Shown: piece by piece, positions 30,764 to 38,482 of the stretch
How positions within the stretch are numbered: position 1 is the stretch's first letter
Layout: the number at the start of each line of letters is the position of its first letter
Assembly (NCBI GenBank): GCA_031276515.1
Contig: JAISMX010000111.1
Coordinates: 1-38,482, forward strand
Length of the DNA stretch: 38,482 bases
From: Eubacteriales Family XIII. Incertae Sedis bacterium
GTDB lineage: Bacteria > Bacillota > Clostridia > Peptostreptococcales > Anaerovoracaceae
Direction of reading: 5' to 3'
The notes under the pieces: model-generated
Seen by the model: only the letters and a program-made list of their open reading frames with translations
What the model was told of the DNA's origin: nothing
Database searches by the model: none
Made by a program: the position numbers and the translations under genes

Positions 30764-30799
30764 GACGGGCGTCCATTCGGAGTCTCCGCTCCGCCCGTC
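30764..30799 (+). other. Leader hairpin before the surface-protein gene
   Basis: GACGGGCG (30764-30771) pairs with CGCCCGTC (30792-30799), a perfect 8-bp stem, with an inner CGGA/TCCG (30778-30781/30785-30788). There is no T tract, and it ends about 30 bases before the AGGAGG of the gene. It may stabilise the mRNA or gate translation. Confidence 0.5.
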
Positions 30800-30844
30800 C
30801 GCCCTCGAGCAGGGACTTGTCAGTTGAGTAGGAGGCTCATATAA

Positions 30845-33769
30845 ATGGAAAAAAAGTTCTTTAAAATCGTATCGGCGGTCTTGGTCGCCGCACTCCTCGC
30901 CGCTCCGTGGTCATTCGGAGCGGCTTTGACGGGTACGGACGAAGCCGAAGTCGCTTCGCCCGCGCCCGCCGCAAGCGCGAACGACGCGCTCGGCGTTCCG
31001 CCGTTCTTTCCGGGAGGCGTCACACCCGGCGGCATTGCGCCGGGCGCGCTGCTTCCCTTGTTCAAGCCGGATGAACCGCCGCCTCCGGCCGTCGTCGAGA
31101 GGGCGCTTCCCGCGGACAGGGCCGCGTCGCCCGGCGCCATCACCCCCGGCGCCGTGACGGTAAGCGACTTCAAGTCTTTTGAAGCCGCCGTCAAGGACGA
31201 CAGCGTCAAGGAGATCGTGATCGACGCCGACATTACCATCGAGAGGAAGATCGAGGCGACGCGGAACAACGATTTGACGATCCGGGGCGCCGACAAATCG
31301 ATTCTTCTCATCGAGGACGAAAAATTGCCCGCAAACGCGTTGGATTTCACGATGACATTCAGGGGCAACTACAAAAATATCACATTCAGCGCGATCGAGA
31401 TACACGGACACAGCTACGGCGCTTCCGTAAACGCGCCCGTCAGAGGCGCGCGAGTCGTCTTTGACAACGTCAGGTACATAGGCCCGGCCTTGTATCACGG
31501 CGTCGTCGAGGGGAACACGGGCGTGATCAAGGACAGCGCCATCACGCTCCGCGTACGCAACGAGAAGGTCAGATACACGTCGGAGGCGATGCACGCGTTC
31601 AATGTGGAATTGGTCGGCGACGTCCGGATCACGAAAGAGGAGGAGTCGGGCGAGGATTACGACGAGATTTTCTATTTCTCGCTGCCGGAAGGGGACCTGA
31701 TCGTCGCGGAAAACGCCGACATCAAGATCGCAAACCTTTCCAAAGCGGCGGGATCCGCTTACTGGAGCGGTCTGCTCTTCATCGAAGGCGGCAACGCGAA
31801 CAAGCATTCGTTCGTCGTCAAGGACGGCGCGCGCTTCAGTTACGACGGAGTGGGCGGCTGCGTCCTCGAGCAATGGCCCCTCGACAAATTCACAATCGGA
31901 AAAAAAGCGGAGGTCAACATGCGTCTCAGCGTTCCCGGCGGCAAGAGCATGTTTCGCCGTGACGACAACGGCGCGTATTTCCGGGCGAAGGACATCGTCC
32001 TCGCCGAGGGCGCCGTCTGGAATTACATCCTTCGAGGGGACGCGGGAGAACGCAGGGACGCGCTGCTGGGCGCGGAAAATCTGACCGTTGGCGAAGGCGC
32101 CGTCCTGCGGGCCAAAGCGCCGGAGAACGTGAAGGGCGAGGACCTCCTGCGCTTTTACGGAAAGAAACCCCGCGTGACGCTGAACAAACCCAAGGAAGTG
32201 CTGCTCTACAACGGAGCGAGAACCTCGACGCCCGTGTCCGCGATCTCCGCGGCCCAAGCGGGCGACGGCTACGGCGTTTCCGCGGCGGGTCCCATCGAGC
32301 TCGACTTCATGGGCAAGGGCATCCGGGCCTGGGATGTCGGCAAAGAGAAGATCGGCATAGACGACAATTGGAAGGTGGACACCGCCGCCGCGCACGGCGA
32401 ATGGGGCGTTCCCGCGGCGCAGGGCCATCTCTTCACGCTGACCGCCGCGGTGGGAGGCGACGGCGCGCTGATCCATCCGAACTCCAAACCGCACGCGGGA
32501 AGCGCGCCGCCGAATCCGGATCCGGCCGATCCGCAGCGCGGCCTGAAGAGCTTCGCAAACAAGAGCGTGATCCAATTTGACGGCGAAGGGCATATCATCG
32601 ATGCGCCCGATGCCGCGGAACCGGAATCGGGCGCGAACAACGGCGCTTCGACCGGCAAGCCCGGGGCCGGCGCAAGCAACGGAGGTTCGGCCGGCAAGCC
32701 CGAGGCCGGCACAAGCGCGGACAACGGCGTTCCGGCCGGCAAGCCGGAAGCTGAGATCGCGAAACCGCAGCCGTCCGCGCCGCCCTCCGCCCCCGATTCT
32801 CTCGTCGTGAAGCCCACCGAAACCGCGCCCGACGCCGGCAAGGGCGGCGAAGCGAAAAAGCCCGGCAACGCTTCCGGCGGATCGAGCCATTCGGGCGGCG
32901 GCGGCGGTGACGGCGGCGGTGGCGGCTCATACTTCAAGCCCGGCGCCGGAAGCGGAGGCGCTTCGACCGCCAAACCCGGCGCGGGCGGCGCTTCATCGCT
33001 CAAGCCCGGCAAACCGGGAAGCGCTTCGGCCGGCAAGCCCGGAAACGGCGCTTTGACCGGCGAAAAGCCCAAGGATGAGGGCTCGAAAGAAAATCCCCCG
33101 TCCCCACCGCCGCACAAAGGCGGTCTCGCGGCCGGACCGGAGGACGAGAAGCTCGCCACGCCCGGCGGCATACGCGGCGGCGTGAGCGGAGGCAAACCAG
33201 ACGACGGCGCGGGAGACGCCGGCCCGCGTTCGGACGCCGGAGATCGCAAAGCGGATTCGCGAGGGAGAAGCGCAAGCGGCAGCCGTATCGAACGCGGGGG
33301 CGGAGAAGGCGCTTATTTTACCGGGAACGCGGCGGGCGCCGGACTTCGAGGCCACGCGAAGCGCTCGCAGGGCGCGAACGCGCGGGAATCGCGGCCCGAG
33401 AAGCCGGGAGCGCCGCATGGACTTTTCGGCGCGCCGAAGGCGGAGCAGGGGGACGCATGGGCGCTGCTCAACCTGCTCATCGCCATCTTGTGTTCGATTC
33501 TGACGGCGGCTGCGGCGATTCGGCTCGCGCGGAGCCGCGGAGATGAATCGGAGTGCGAAGCCGACGAAAAAAGGTGTACGGCCTTGCAGCGGCTCGGCAT
33601 GCTCGCGGGCGTTTCGGCGCCCATCGCCTTCCTTCTCACCGAGAACATGAGCGGTTCGATGGTGGCGGTCGACCGCTGGACGCTGCTTATGGCCGCGATC
33701 TTCGCGGCGCAGGCGCTTCTCATGGCGGCGGCCGGCATACGCGGAGAAACTTGGGACGAAAAAGCCTGA
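30845..33769 (+). CDS. Large surface protein: pectate-lyase-like adhesive domain, low-complexity stalk, three C-terminal membrane segments
   Basis: A 974-residue exported protein. A signal peptide covers about 1-26. A Pro/Gly-rich N-terminal part (about 35-104) is followed by TVSDFKSFEAAVKDDSVKEI, the typical opening of the pectate-lyase-like adhesive (beta-helix) domain, running to about 570 as repeated short strands. From about 595 to 860 the protein is Gly/Ser/Ala/Lys/Pro-rich with repeated GKP(G/E)AG units and a Gly run. The C-terminal ~100 residues hold three membrane segments (about 876-900, 917-935, 944-965), with SVLTEN-like FLLTENMSGSMVAVDRWTLLMA between; this kind of tail is seen on many clostridial surface proteins, replacing an LPxTG anchor. 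ATG at 30845 has AGGAGG ten bases upstream. The function (adhesion or cell-cell contact) is inferred from the domain type only. Confidence 0.8.
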   Translation: MEKKFFKIVSAVLVAALLAAPWSFGAALTGTDEAEVASPAPAASANDALGVPPFFPGGVTPGGIAPGALLPLFKPDEPPPPAVVERALPADRAASPGAITPGAVTVSDFKSFEAAVKDDSVKEIVIDADITIERKIEATRNNDLTIRGADKSILLIEDEKLPANALDFTMTFRGNYKNITFSAIEIHGHSYGASVNAPVRGARVVFDNVRYIGPALYHGVVEGNTGVIKDSAITLRVRNEKVRYTSEAMHAFNVELVGDVRITKEEESGEDYDEIFYFSLPEGDLIVAENADIKIANLSKAAGSAYWSGLLFIEGGNANKHSFVVKDGARFSYDGVGGCVLEQWPLDKFTIGKKAEVNMRLSVPGGKSMFRRDDNGAYFRAKDIVLAEGAVWNYILRGDAGERRDALLGAENLTVGEGAVLRAKAPENVKGEDLLRFYGKKPRVTLNKPKEVLLYNGARTSTPVSAISAAQAGDGYGVSAAGPIELDFMGKGIRAWDVGKEKIGIDDNWKVDTAAAHGEWGVPAAQGHLFTLTAAVGGDGALIHPNSKPHAGSAPPNPDPADPQRGLKSFANKSVIQFDGEGHIIDAPDAAEPESGANNGASTGKPGAGASNGGSAGKPEAGTSADNGVPAGKPEAEIAKPQPSAPPSAPDSLVVKPTETAPDAGKGGEAKKPGNASGGSSHSGGGGGDGGGGGSYFKPGAGSGGASTAKPGAGGASSLKPGKPGSASAGKPGNGALTGEKPKDEGSKENPPSPPPHKGGLAAGPEDEKLATPGGIRGGVSGGKPDDGAGDAGPRSDAGDRKADSRGRSASGSRIERGGGEGAYFTGNAAGAGLRGHAKRSQGANARESRPEKPGAPHGLFGAPKAEQGDAWALLNLLIAILCSILTAAAAIRLARSRGDESECEADEKRCTALQRLGMLAGVSAPIAFLLTENMSGSMVAVDRWTLLMAAIFAAQALLMAAAGIRGETWDEKA
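32640..32760 (+). repeat. Degenerate tandem repeats in the surface-protein stalk
   Basis: About three imperfect units of 16-18 codons encode NGAS-TGKPGAGAS, NGGS-AGKPEAGTS and NGVP-AGKPEAE. Related GKPG units reappear further on (about 32935-33065), where runs of GGC/GGT also encode polyglycine. These are coding repeats, not a CRISPR. Confidence 0.75.
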
Positions 33770-33795
33770 CGCGGACAAACGGCGGATGGCGATGT

Positions 33796-33831
33796 GCTTT
33801 GGCGGAGGAGATTTCCCCCGCCAAAGCGTTT
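33796..33831 (+). terminator. Probable terminator of the surface-protein gene
   Basis: GCTTTGGCGG (33796-33805) pairs perfectly with CCGCCAAAGC (33818-33827), loop of 12 bases, followed by GTTTCT. The stem is strong but the T tract is poor. A partial extra copy of the right arm (CCGCCAAA) occurs at 33835-33842. Confidence 0.6.
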
Positions 33832-33847
33832 CTCCCGCCAAAAGGTG

Positions 33848-33876
33848 TTGCGCCCAAACGCCATTTATAGTATCAT
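33848..33876 (+). promoter_or_regulatory. Candidate promoter of the TSCPD gene
   Basis: TTGCGC (33848-33853), 17 bases, TATCAT (33871-33876), the latter a 5/6 match. The start would be near 33883, about 33 bases before the ATG. Confidence 0.55.
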
Positions 33877-33915
33877 TAAAAAACAAAATGAATAGCGGAA
33901 AGGACACCTATAATC

Positions 33916-34167
33916 ATGAAATACGCTTACACGCCGCAAGGCGTTTGCGCAAGGCGCATAGAATTTGAACTCGAAGACGGAATCGTGCGAGGATTGACCT
34001 TCACGCGCGGCTGCGACGGGAACGCCAAGGGCTTGGGTCGCTTGGCGGAGGGCATGCCGGCGACGGAACTCATCGAAAAGCTATCCGGAGTGGACTGCGG
34101 CGGCAAGGGAACCTCCTGCCCGGATCAGTTGAGTGTTGCGTTGCGCGCCGCGTTGGAACGCGGTTGA
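33916..34167 (+). CDS. TSCPD domain-containing protein (TIGR03905 type)
   Basis: A small protein of 83 residues with the family's start (MKYAYTPQGVCARRIEFELEDG) and the eponymous end motif GGKGTSCPDQLSVAL. Four cysteines are present (CARRI, GCDGNAKG, VDCGG, TSCPD), a likely metal or redox site. The domain is also found near the C-terminus of some vitamin-B12-dependent ribonucleotide reductases, and the free-standing form is common in Clostridia; its role is not established. It is preceded by GGAAAGGA and its own promoter, and followed after 62 bases by the cation transporter. Confidence 0.92.
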   Translation: MKYAYTPQGVCARRIEFELEDGIVRGLTFTRGCDGNAKGLGRLAEGMPATELIEKLSGVDCGGKGTSCPDQLSVALRAALERG

Positions 34168-34176
34168 AAACATCGC

Positions 34177-34188
34177 GGCGTTTGAGTA
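34177..34188 (+). repeat. 12-base match to the arm of the 146-nt palindrome
   Basis: GGCGTTTGAGTA here equals 15869-15880, near the right end of the large palindrome, with partial similarity for a few bases on both sides. It begins 10 bases after the TSCPD stop. No matching left arm is seen, so it may be a remnant or chance. Confidence 0.4.
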
Positions 34189-34229
34189 CTTTTTATCGAA
34201 CATTTAAGGAATAACCGGCAGAGAAGCGC

Positions 34230-35405
34230 ATGCGAAAATTTTTGATTAAGACATTTGTGCGGGATTATGAGAACGCGCGCGCCCCCGCCGTGCGGCGCGC
34301 TTACGGCAAGCTGGCCGGCGTCGTGGGTCTCTGCGCAAATCTCCTGCTCTGTGCCGCGAAGGTGGCCGTCGGGCTGCTCTGCGGCAGCATCGCCGTCGTG
34401 GCGGACGGCGTCAACAACCTTTCGGACGCGGCGTCCTCGGTCGTCATGCTCGTCGGCTTCCGGATGGCCGCCGCGCCGGGCGACAAACAGCATCCTTACG
34501 GACACGCCCGCATCGAATACATGACGGGCCTTTTCATATCCATATTGATCATCCTCGCCGGCGCGAAGCTGCTGACGAGCTCGTTCGACAAGATTTTTCA
34601 CCCCTCGGCCGTGGATTTCACGCTCCTCGCGTTCATCGTGCCGGCGGCGGCCGTGCCGGTGAAGATATGGCTGGCGTTTTTCAACATCTCAATCGGCCGG
34701 AGCATCGATTCCGGCGCGCTGAAGGCCTCCGGCGTCGACAGCAGAAACGACGTCGCGGCCACCTGCGCGGTACTCGCGGGATTGCTGATCGAACGCTTTG
34801 CGGGTCTGCCCGCCGACGGCTTCATGGGCTGCCTCGTCGCCGCGTTCATCGTGGTCTCGGGCGTGCGTCTGGCCATTGAAACCGCCGACCCGCTGCTCGG
34901 CAGGGCGCCGGATCCAAGGCTCGTCGCGGCGCTCGAACGGCGGATTTTGGAATGCCCCGGCATCATGGGGATGCACGATCTCGTGCTGCACGACTACGGC
35001 CCCGGCCGCACGCTGGCTTCGGTTCACGTCGAAGTCGATTCGCGCGACGATTTTCTGCGATGTCACGATGTCATAGACACGCTCGAACGCGAGGTGGGCG
35101 AAGAATTCGATCTGTCGATGGTCATTCACATGGACCCCGTGGACACGACCGACCCGCTCACCGCGGAGTTGCGGGCGCGCATGGAGAGCTTCGCGAAAAC
35201 GCTTGCGGGCGTCGTCGGCATACACGACCTGCGTCTCGTCAAGGGCCGCGTGCGCAAAAACATCATCTTCGACGTGGTGCTCTCGCCGGAGTGCAAGCTG
35301 CCCAAGGAAGAACTAACCGCGCTGTTTGAGGCGGAGCTCCGCTCCGTCGATCCGGCTTGCTTTGCCGTGATCAACTTCGACGCGGATTATTCGACCGGCC
35401 GCTGA
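34230..35405 (+). CDS. Cation diffusion facilitator transporter
   Basis: A 391-residue metal-proton antiporter of the CDF family. It has six membrane segments between about 28 and 215, followed by a long cytoplasmic C-terminal region (about 225-391) that appears to hold two ferredoxin-like metal-sensing modules, longer than usual. The first metal site is ADGVNNLSDAASS (Asp59, Asn63, Asp66) and the second GVDSRNDVAAT (Asn173, Asp174). The Asn-for-His pattern is that of the Mn-type Firmicute CDFs such as Bacillus MneP, so manganese or iron is more likely than zinc; this is inference. HPYGHARIEY is the conserved loop after helix 2. ATG at 34230 has GAGAAG before it. No clear promoter was found in the 62-base gap. 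Confidence 0.92.
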   Translation: MRKFLIKTFVRDYENARAPAVRRAYGKLAGVVGLCANLLLCAAKVAVGLLCGSIAVVADGVNNLSDAASSVVMLVGFRMAAAPGDKQHPYGHARIEYMTGLFISILIILAGAKLLTSSFDKIFHPSAVDFTLLAFIVPAAAVPVKIWLAFFNISIGRSIDSGALKASGVDSRNDVAATCAVLAGLLIERFAGLPADGFMGCLVAAFIVVSGVRLAIETADPLLGRAPDPRLVAALERRILECPGIMGMHDLVLHDYGPGRTLASVHVEVDSRDDFLRCHDVIDTLEREVGEEFDLSMVIHMDPVDTTDPLTAELRARMESFAKTLAGVVGIHDLRLVKGRVRKNIIFDVVLSPECKLPKEELTALFEAELRSVDPACFAVINFDADYSTGR

Positions 35406-35479
35406 GGGCGAGTCCCTCTGTCCCGAACGGCAACGGACGCCGTGATTTGGCGGCGCGCCGGGTCCAAGACCGCCGGGCG

Positions 35480-38400
35480 TCAGCGAAGCTTGATGTGTAC
35501 CTCGCGCAGCTGCGTTTCCGTGACCTCGCTCGGCGCGTCGAGCAGCAGGTTCCGCGCGTTGCCGTCGAGCGGGAAGGGGATGACCTCGCGGATGTTCGTC
35601 TCGCCCGTGAGCAGCATGACGATGCGATCCACGCCGGGCGCCATGCCCGCGTGCGGCGGCGCGCCGTACCGGAAGGCGTTGTGGAGGGCGCCGAATTTTT
35701 CCGTGACGTCCTTTTCCGAATAGCCCGCCAGCTCGAAGGCCTTGACCATGACGTCGGGCCGGTGGTTCCTTACGGCGCCGGAGGAGAGTTCGACGCCGTT
35801 GCACACGATGTCGTACTGCCACGCCAAGATTTCCAGCGGATCCTTGGAGAGGAGCGCTTCCATCTCGCCCTGCGGCATGGAGAAGGGATTGTGCGTAAAA
35901 TCGACGCGGCCGCTTTCCGCGTTGATTTCGTACATGGGGAAATCCGTGACGAAGCAGAATTCGTAGCGGTCGTTCGCGATCAGGCCGAGGCGTTCCCCGA
36001 GCTCCGCGCGTATTTGCCCGGCGTGTTTGGCCGCGAGCGACGCGGGTTCGTCGCTGATGAAGTAGAGCACGTCGCGCGGCTTCAGCGCCGCGAGGCGCGC
36101 GATTTCGGCGCGCCGGTCATCCGTGAAAAACTTGTCTATCGGCCCTTTGTAACCCATGTCCTCGTTCACGGCGATGTAGCCCAGCCCTTTCATGCCGATG
36201 GAGAGGGCGAATTTTTCCATCGACGAGAAGAAGGAGCGCGGCTGCTTCGCCGCCTCCGGCACGACGATGCCGCGCACGGTTTTGCCCTTGAAGGGCGCGA
36301 AATCGACGGAGGCGAAGAATTCCGAGAGATCTTGGATGACAAGCGGGTTGCGCAGATCCGGCTTGTCCGTGCCGTAGCGCAGCATGGCCTCCTTGAAGGG
36401 GATGCGCGCGAAGGGTGCTTCGGAAACGGCCTTGTCCGAGAAGCGCCGGAACGTCGAAACGAGAACGCGCTCCGCCACGGCGAAGACATCCTCCTGCGTC
36501 GCGAAGGCCATCTCGAAATCGAGCTGGTAGAACTCGCCGGGCGAGCGGTCGAGGCGGGCGTCCTCGTCGCGGAAGCAGGGCGCGATCTGAAAATAGCGGT
36601 CGAAACCCGAAACCATCAGCAATTGCTTGAATTGCTGCGGCGCCTGAGGCAGGGCGTAGAATTTGCCCTTGTGCTTGCGGCTCGGCACGAGGTAGTCGCG
36701 CGCGCCCTCCGGCGACGAGTTGGCGAGTATCGGCGTCTGTATTTCGATGAATCCCAGTTCTTCCATTTTATTTCGCAAAAATCGGATGATCTCCGCGCGC
36801 AGGACGATGTTGTCGTGTACCTTGGGATTCCTGAGGTCGAGGAATCTGTACCGCAGCCGCAGTTCCTCGCGCGTGTCCGTCGAGGCGTCCACTTCAAACG
36901 GAAGGTTTTGCAAGCTGTTTCCGAGGACGGTGATCTCCTCCGCTTTGAGCTCCACGAGCCCGGTCGCTATGCTCGGGTTCACCGTTTCGGGATCGCGCAG
37001 CAGCACGCGACCGCGCACGGAAACCACGCTTTCCTTGGTCAGGCCGCGCAGCTGCTCGTCGCTCACGACCACCTGCGTCACGCCGTAGTGATCCCGCAGA
37101 TCCAGAAAGGCCACGCCGCCGTGATTCCGCACCGTCATGACCCAGCCCGCGAGCCGTTCCTCCTTGCCGACGTCGGCGGGGCCGATGTCGGCGCAGGTTT
37201 TGCTCCTGTATCGGTTTGAAAAGCCCGGAGTTGCGCTCTCGCAGGGCGATGCGCCGCCGAATTCCACATTCTCGATGCCCGTGTGGAGGAATCGCCTGTC
37301 GCGCGTGCGGCGCGCTCCTTCCTCCGCCCATCTTTGCCGCAGCGACGTCAAGGTCGTCTGCGGGCGGGCCGGCTGCCGGTCCTCCGCGTCCTCCGCGGCC
37401 GCCGGTTCCGCTTCGGCCCGCGCGCCCGCGTCGCCGGCGGGGTTTTCGCACTCGTCCGCATCCCGCGCGGGAGCCGTTTTCGCAGGGGCGGACGCGCCCT
37501 TCCCGTCGTCCGCGGCATCCGCCGGGGCGGCGCTTATTCCGAGCTTCTTCCGCAGCGCGTCGCCCGCGGCGCGCGGGTCGGCCCGCCCTTCGAGCGCGCG
37601 CATGACTTGCCCGACGAGGAAGCCGAAAGCCTTCTCCTTGCCCGCCGCATAGTCCGCGACGGATTTGGGGTTCTCCGCGACGGCCCGTTCCGCCGCGCGT
37701 TCGAGCAGCTCGTCGTCCTCGATGCGCAGCAGATTGCGCGTCCGCACGTATTCCTCCGGATCGGCGTCGCGCCGGAAGATCTCCTCCACGACGCTCTTGC
37801 CCACGGTGCGGTTGATCTTTCCGTCCGCGATGAGCCGTATCGCGGCGCCCAACTTCCTGCCGTCCGTCGCGACGGCGTCGGGGTCGGCGCCCGTCTCCTT
37901 CACGAGGCGCAGGATGTCTCCGGCCACGATGTTGGCCGCTTCTCTTGCGTGTCCCGAAACGGCGGCGGCTTCCTCAAACAGCAGGGCGATGCGGCGGCTC
38001 GCCGTCAGCACGCCCGCCATGCGGGCGGCCATGCCGAATTCGCGCGTGTAGCGCGCGCGCTTTTGCTCCGCGAGCTCGGGCAGCTCCGCGCGCACGGAAT
38101 CGATCCATTCCGCCGTCACGCGCACGGGTACCAGGTCCGGGTCGGGGAAATAGCGGTAGTCCTGCGCGTTCTCCTTTGAGCGCATCGCGTAATTTTCGCC
38201 CTTTTCGTCGTCCCAGCGGCGCGTTTCCTGCACGATTTTGCCGCCGCCCTCGAGCACGGCGATCTGCCGCCGGCGTTCGTATTCTATGGCGCGCCAGATG
38301 GCCTTGAAGGAGTTCATGTTCTTCGTTTCCGTCCGCGTGCCGTATTCGGACGCGCCAACGGGGCGCACGGAGAGGTTCACGTCCGCCCGCATGGAGCCTT

Positions 38401-38482
38401 CCTGCATCCGGCAGTCCGAAACGTCCGTGTACACGAGAATCTCCCGCAGCTTTTCCAGATAGGCCATCACCTCTTCGGCGCT
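35480..38482 (-). CDS. GatB-AspRS fusion: amidotransferase subunit B (N-terminus outside window) fused to aspartyl-tRNA synthetase
   Basis: One frame without stops runs from the right window edge to TGA at 35480, 1,001 codons visible. 37541-38482 encodes the C-terminal two-thirds of GatB: EGSMRADVNLSVRP, ETKNMNSFKAIWRAIEYE, AQDYRYFPDPDLVPV, and the tail domain ending GKEKAFGFLVGQVMRALEG, which is where normal GatB stops. An Ala/Pro/Asp/Glu-rich linker of about 110 residues follows (37211-37540). 35480-37210 is a full-length bacterial AspRS (about 575 residues): OB anticodon domain (LAGWVMTVRNHGGVAFLDLRD), class II motif 2 (CFRDEDARLDRSPGEF), GAD insertion domain, and motif 3 (HAGMAPGVDRIVML). 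His450 in RNHGG matches the residue typical of non-discriminating AspRS that also charge tRNA(Asn). No ribosome binding site plus start was found at the AspRS border. The start codon lies beyond 38482. Confidence 0.92.
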   Translation of the reverse strand, partial: SAEEVMAYLEKLREILVYTDVSDCRMQEGSMRADVNLSVRPVGASEYGTRTETKNMNSFKAIWRAIEYERRRQIAVLEGGGKIVQETRRWDDEKGENYAMRSKENAQDYRYFPDPDLVPVRVTAEWIDSVRAELPELAEQKRARYTREFGMAARMAGVLTASRRIALLFEEAAAVSGHAREAANIVAGDILRLVKETGADPDAVATDGRKLGAAIRLIADGKINRTVGKSVVEEIFRRDADPEEYVRTRNLLRIEDDELLERAAERAVAENPKSVADYAAGKEKAFGFLVGQVMRALEGRADPRAAGDALRKKLGISAAPADAADDGKGASAPAKTAPARDADECENPAGDAGARAEAEPAAAEDAEDRQPARPQTTLTSLRQRWAEEGARRTRDRRFLHTGIENVEFGGASPCESATPGFSNRYRSKTCADIGPADVGKEERLAGWVMTVRNHGGVAFLDLRDHYGVTQVVVSDEQLRGLTKESVVSVRGRVLLRDPETVNPSIATGLVELKAEEITVLGNSLQNLPFEVDASTDTREELRLRYRFLDLRNPKVHDNIVLRAEIIRFLRNKMEELGFIEIQTPILANSSPEGARDYLVPSRKHKGKFYALPQAPQQFKQLLMVSGFDRYFQIAPCFRDEDARLDRSPGEFYQLDFEMAFATQEDVFAVAERVLVSTFRRFSDKAVSEAPFARIPFKEAMLRYGTDKPDLRNPLVIQDLSEFFASVDFAPFKGKTVRGIVVPEAAKQPRSFFSSMEKFALSIGMKGLGYIAVNEDMGYKGPIDKFFTDDRRAEIARLAALKPRDVLYFISDEPASLAAKHAGQIRAELGERLGLIANDRYEFCFVTDFPMYEINAESGRVDFTHNPFSMPQGEMEALLSKDPLEILAWQYDIVCNGVELSSGAVRNHRPDVMVKAFELAGYSEKDVTEKFGALHNAFRYGAPPHAGMAPGVDRIVMLLTGETNIREVIPFPLDGNARNLLLDAPSEVTETQLREVHIKLR

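Noticed and set aside
32640-33065. CRISPR-like repeats
   Set aside because: The repeats are in frame, degenerate and encode the GKPGAG stalk of the surface protein.
35406-35479. Terminator between the convergent CDF and GatB-AspRS genes
   Set aside because: Small G+C-rich stems exist, but none is followed by a T tract in either direction.
37265-37267. GTG as a separate start for aspartyl-tRNA synthetase
   Set aside because: It is in frame near the domain border, but has only a weak GAGAAT before it. A better purine-rich GGAGGAAGGAG lies near 37312-37326 with no start codon at the right distance. A fusion is the simpler reading, though not proven.

Overview
The window reads as G+C-rich chromosomal DNA from an anaerobic low-complexity-envelope Firmicute, most likely a member of the Clostridia. 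Supporting this are a clostridial 2[4Fe-4S] ferredoxin, a Rex repressor, DivIC, an LtaS-type lipoteichoic acid synthase, SAM-I riboswitch control of metK, a TSCPD-domain protein, a GatCAB-type amidotransferase subunit, and SppA of the short Bacillus type. I cannot place it at genus level. I see no tRNA or rRNA gene, insertion sequence, prophage or CRISPR array; nearly all of it is single-copy housekeeping and accessory chromosome.

Layout, left to right. 1-6022 (+): glutamate synthase, gltB (5' end cut by the window) and gltD. 6009-8169 (-): crotonase and putrescine-type aminotransferase, divergent from sppA (8562-9713, +). 9813-13961 (-): a four-gene run divIC > rsmA/ksgA > LTA synthase > Crp/Fnr regulator. 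14133-15689 (+): strong sigma-A promoter, a SAM-I riboswitch with a very large insertion in P3, its terminator, and metK. 15738-15883: a 146-nt near-perfect palindrome between metK and ogg. 15888-17608 (-): 8-oxoguanine glycosylase translationally coupled to a P-loop/Asp23-like protein. 17682-17849 (+): ferredoxin. 17967-18956 (-): acyl carrier protein and rex with a terminator-like hairpin abutting the rex ribosome binding site. 19144-20112 (+): secreted protein with two copies of a copper-amine-oxidase-N-like stalk motif. 20121-29234 (-): seven tightly packed genes pcrA > ligA > HypE-like AIR synthase > PilM-PilN fusion > PilO-like > prepilin peptidase > truA. 29497-30426 (-): cysK. 30845-33769 (+): a 974-residue surface protein. 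33916-35405 (+): TSCPD protein and a cation diffusion facilitator. 35480-38482 (-): an in-frame fusion of GatB (N-terminus outside the window) to a complete aspartyl-tRNA synthetase.

The most notable items are the GatB-AspRS fusion (a covalent link between the enzyme making Asp-tRNA(Asn) and the amidotransferase that consumes it), the SAM-I aptamer whose P3 helix carries about 139 extra nucleotides, the 146-nt palindrome, whose mismatches lean towards G-U over A-C on the + strand, and the PilM-PilN fusion inside an operon with DNA-repair and tRNA-modification genes. Gene starts were set by ribosome binding sites and overlaps, and several differ from the longest open frame. All hairpins and promoters were found by eye, without folding or database searches.
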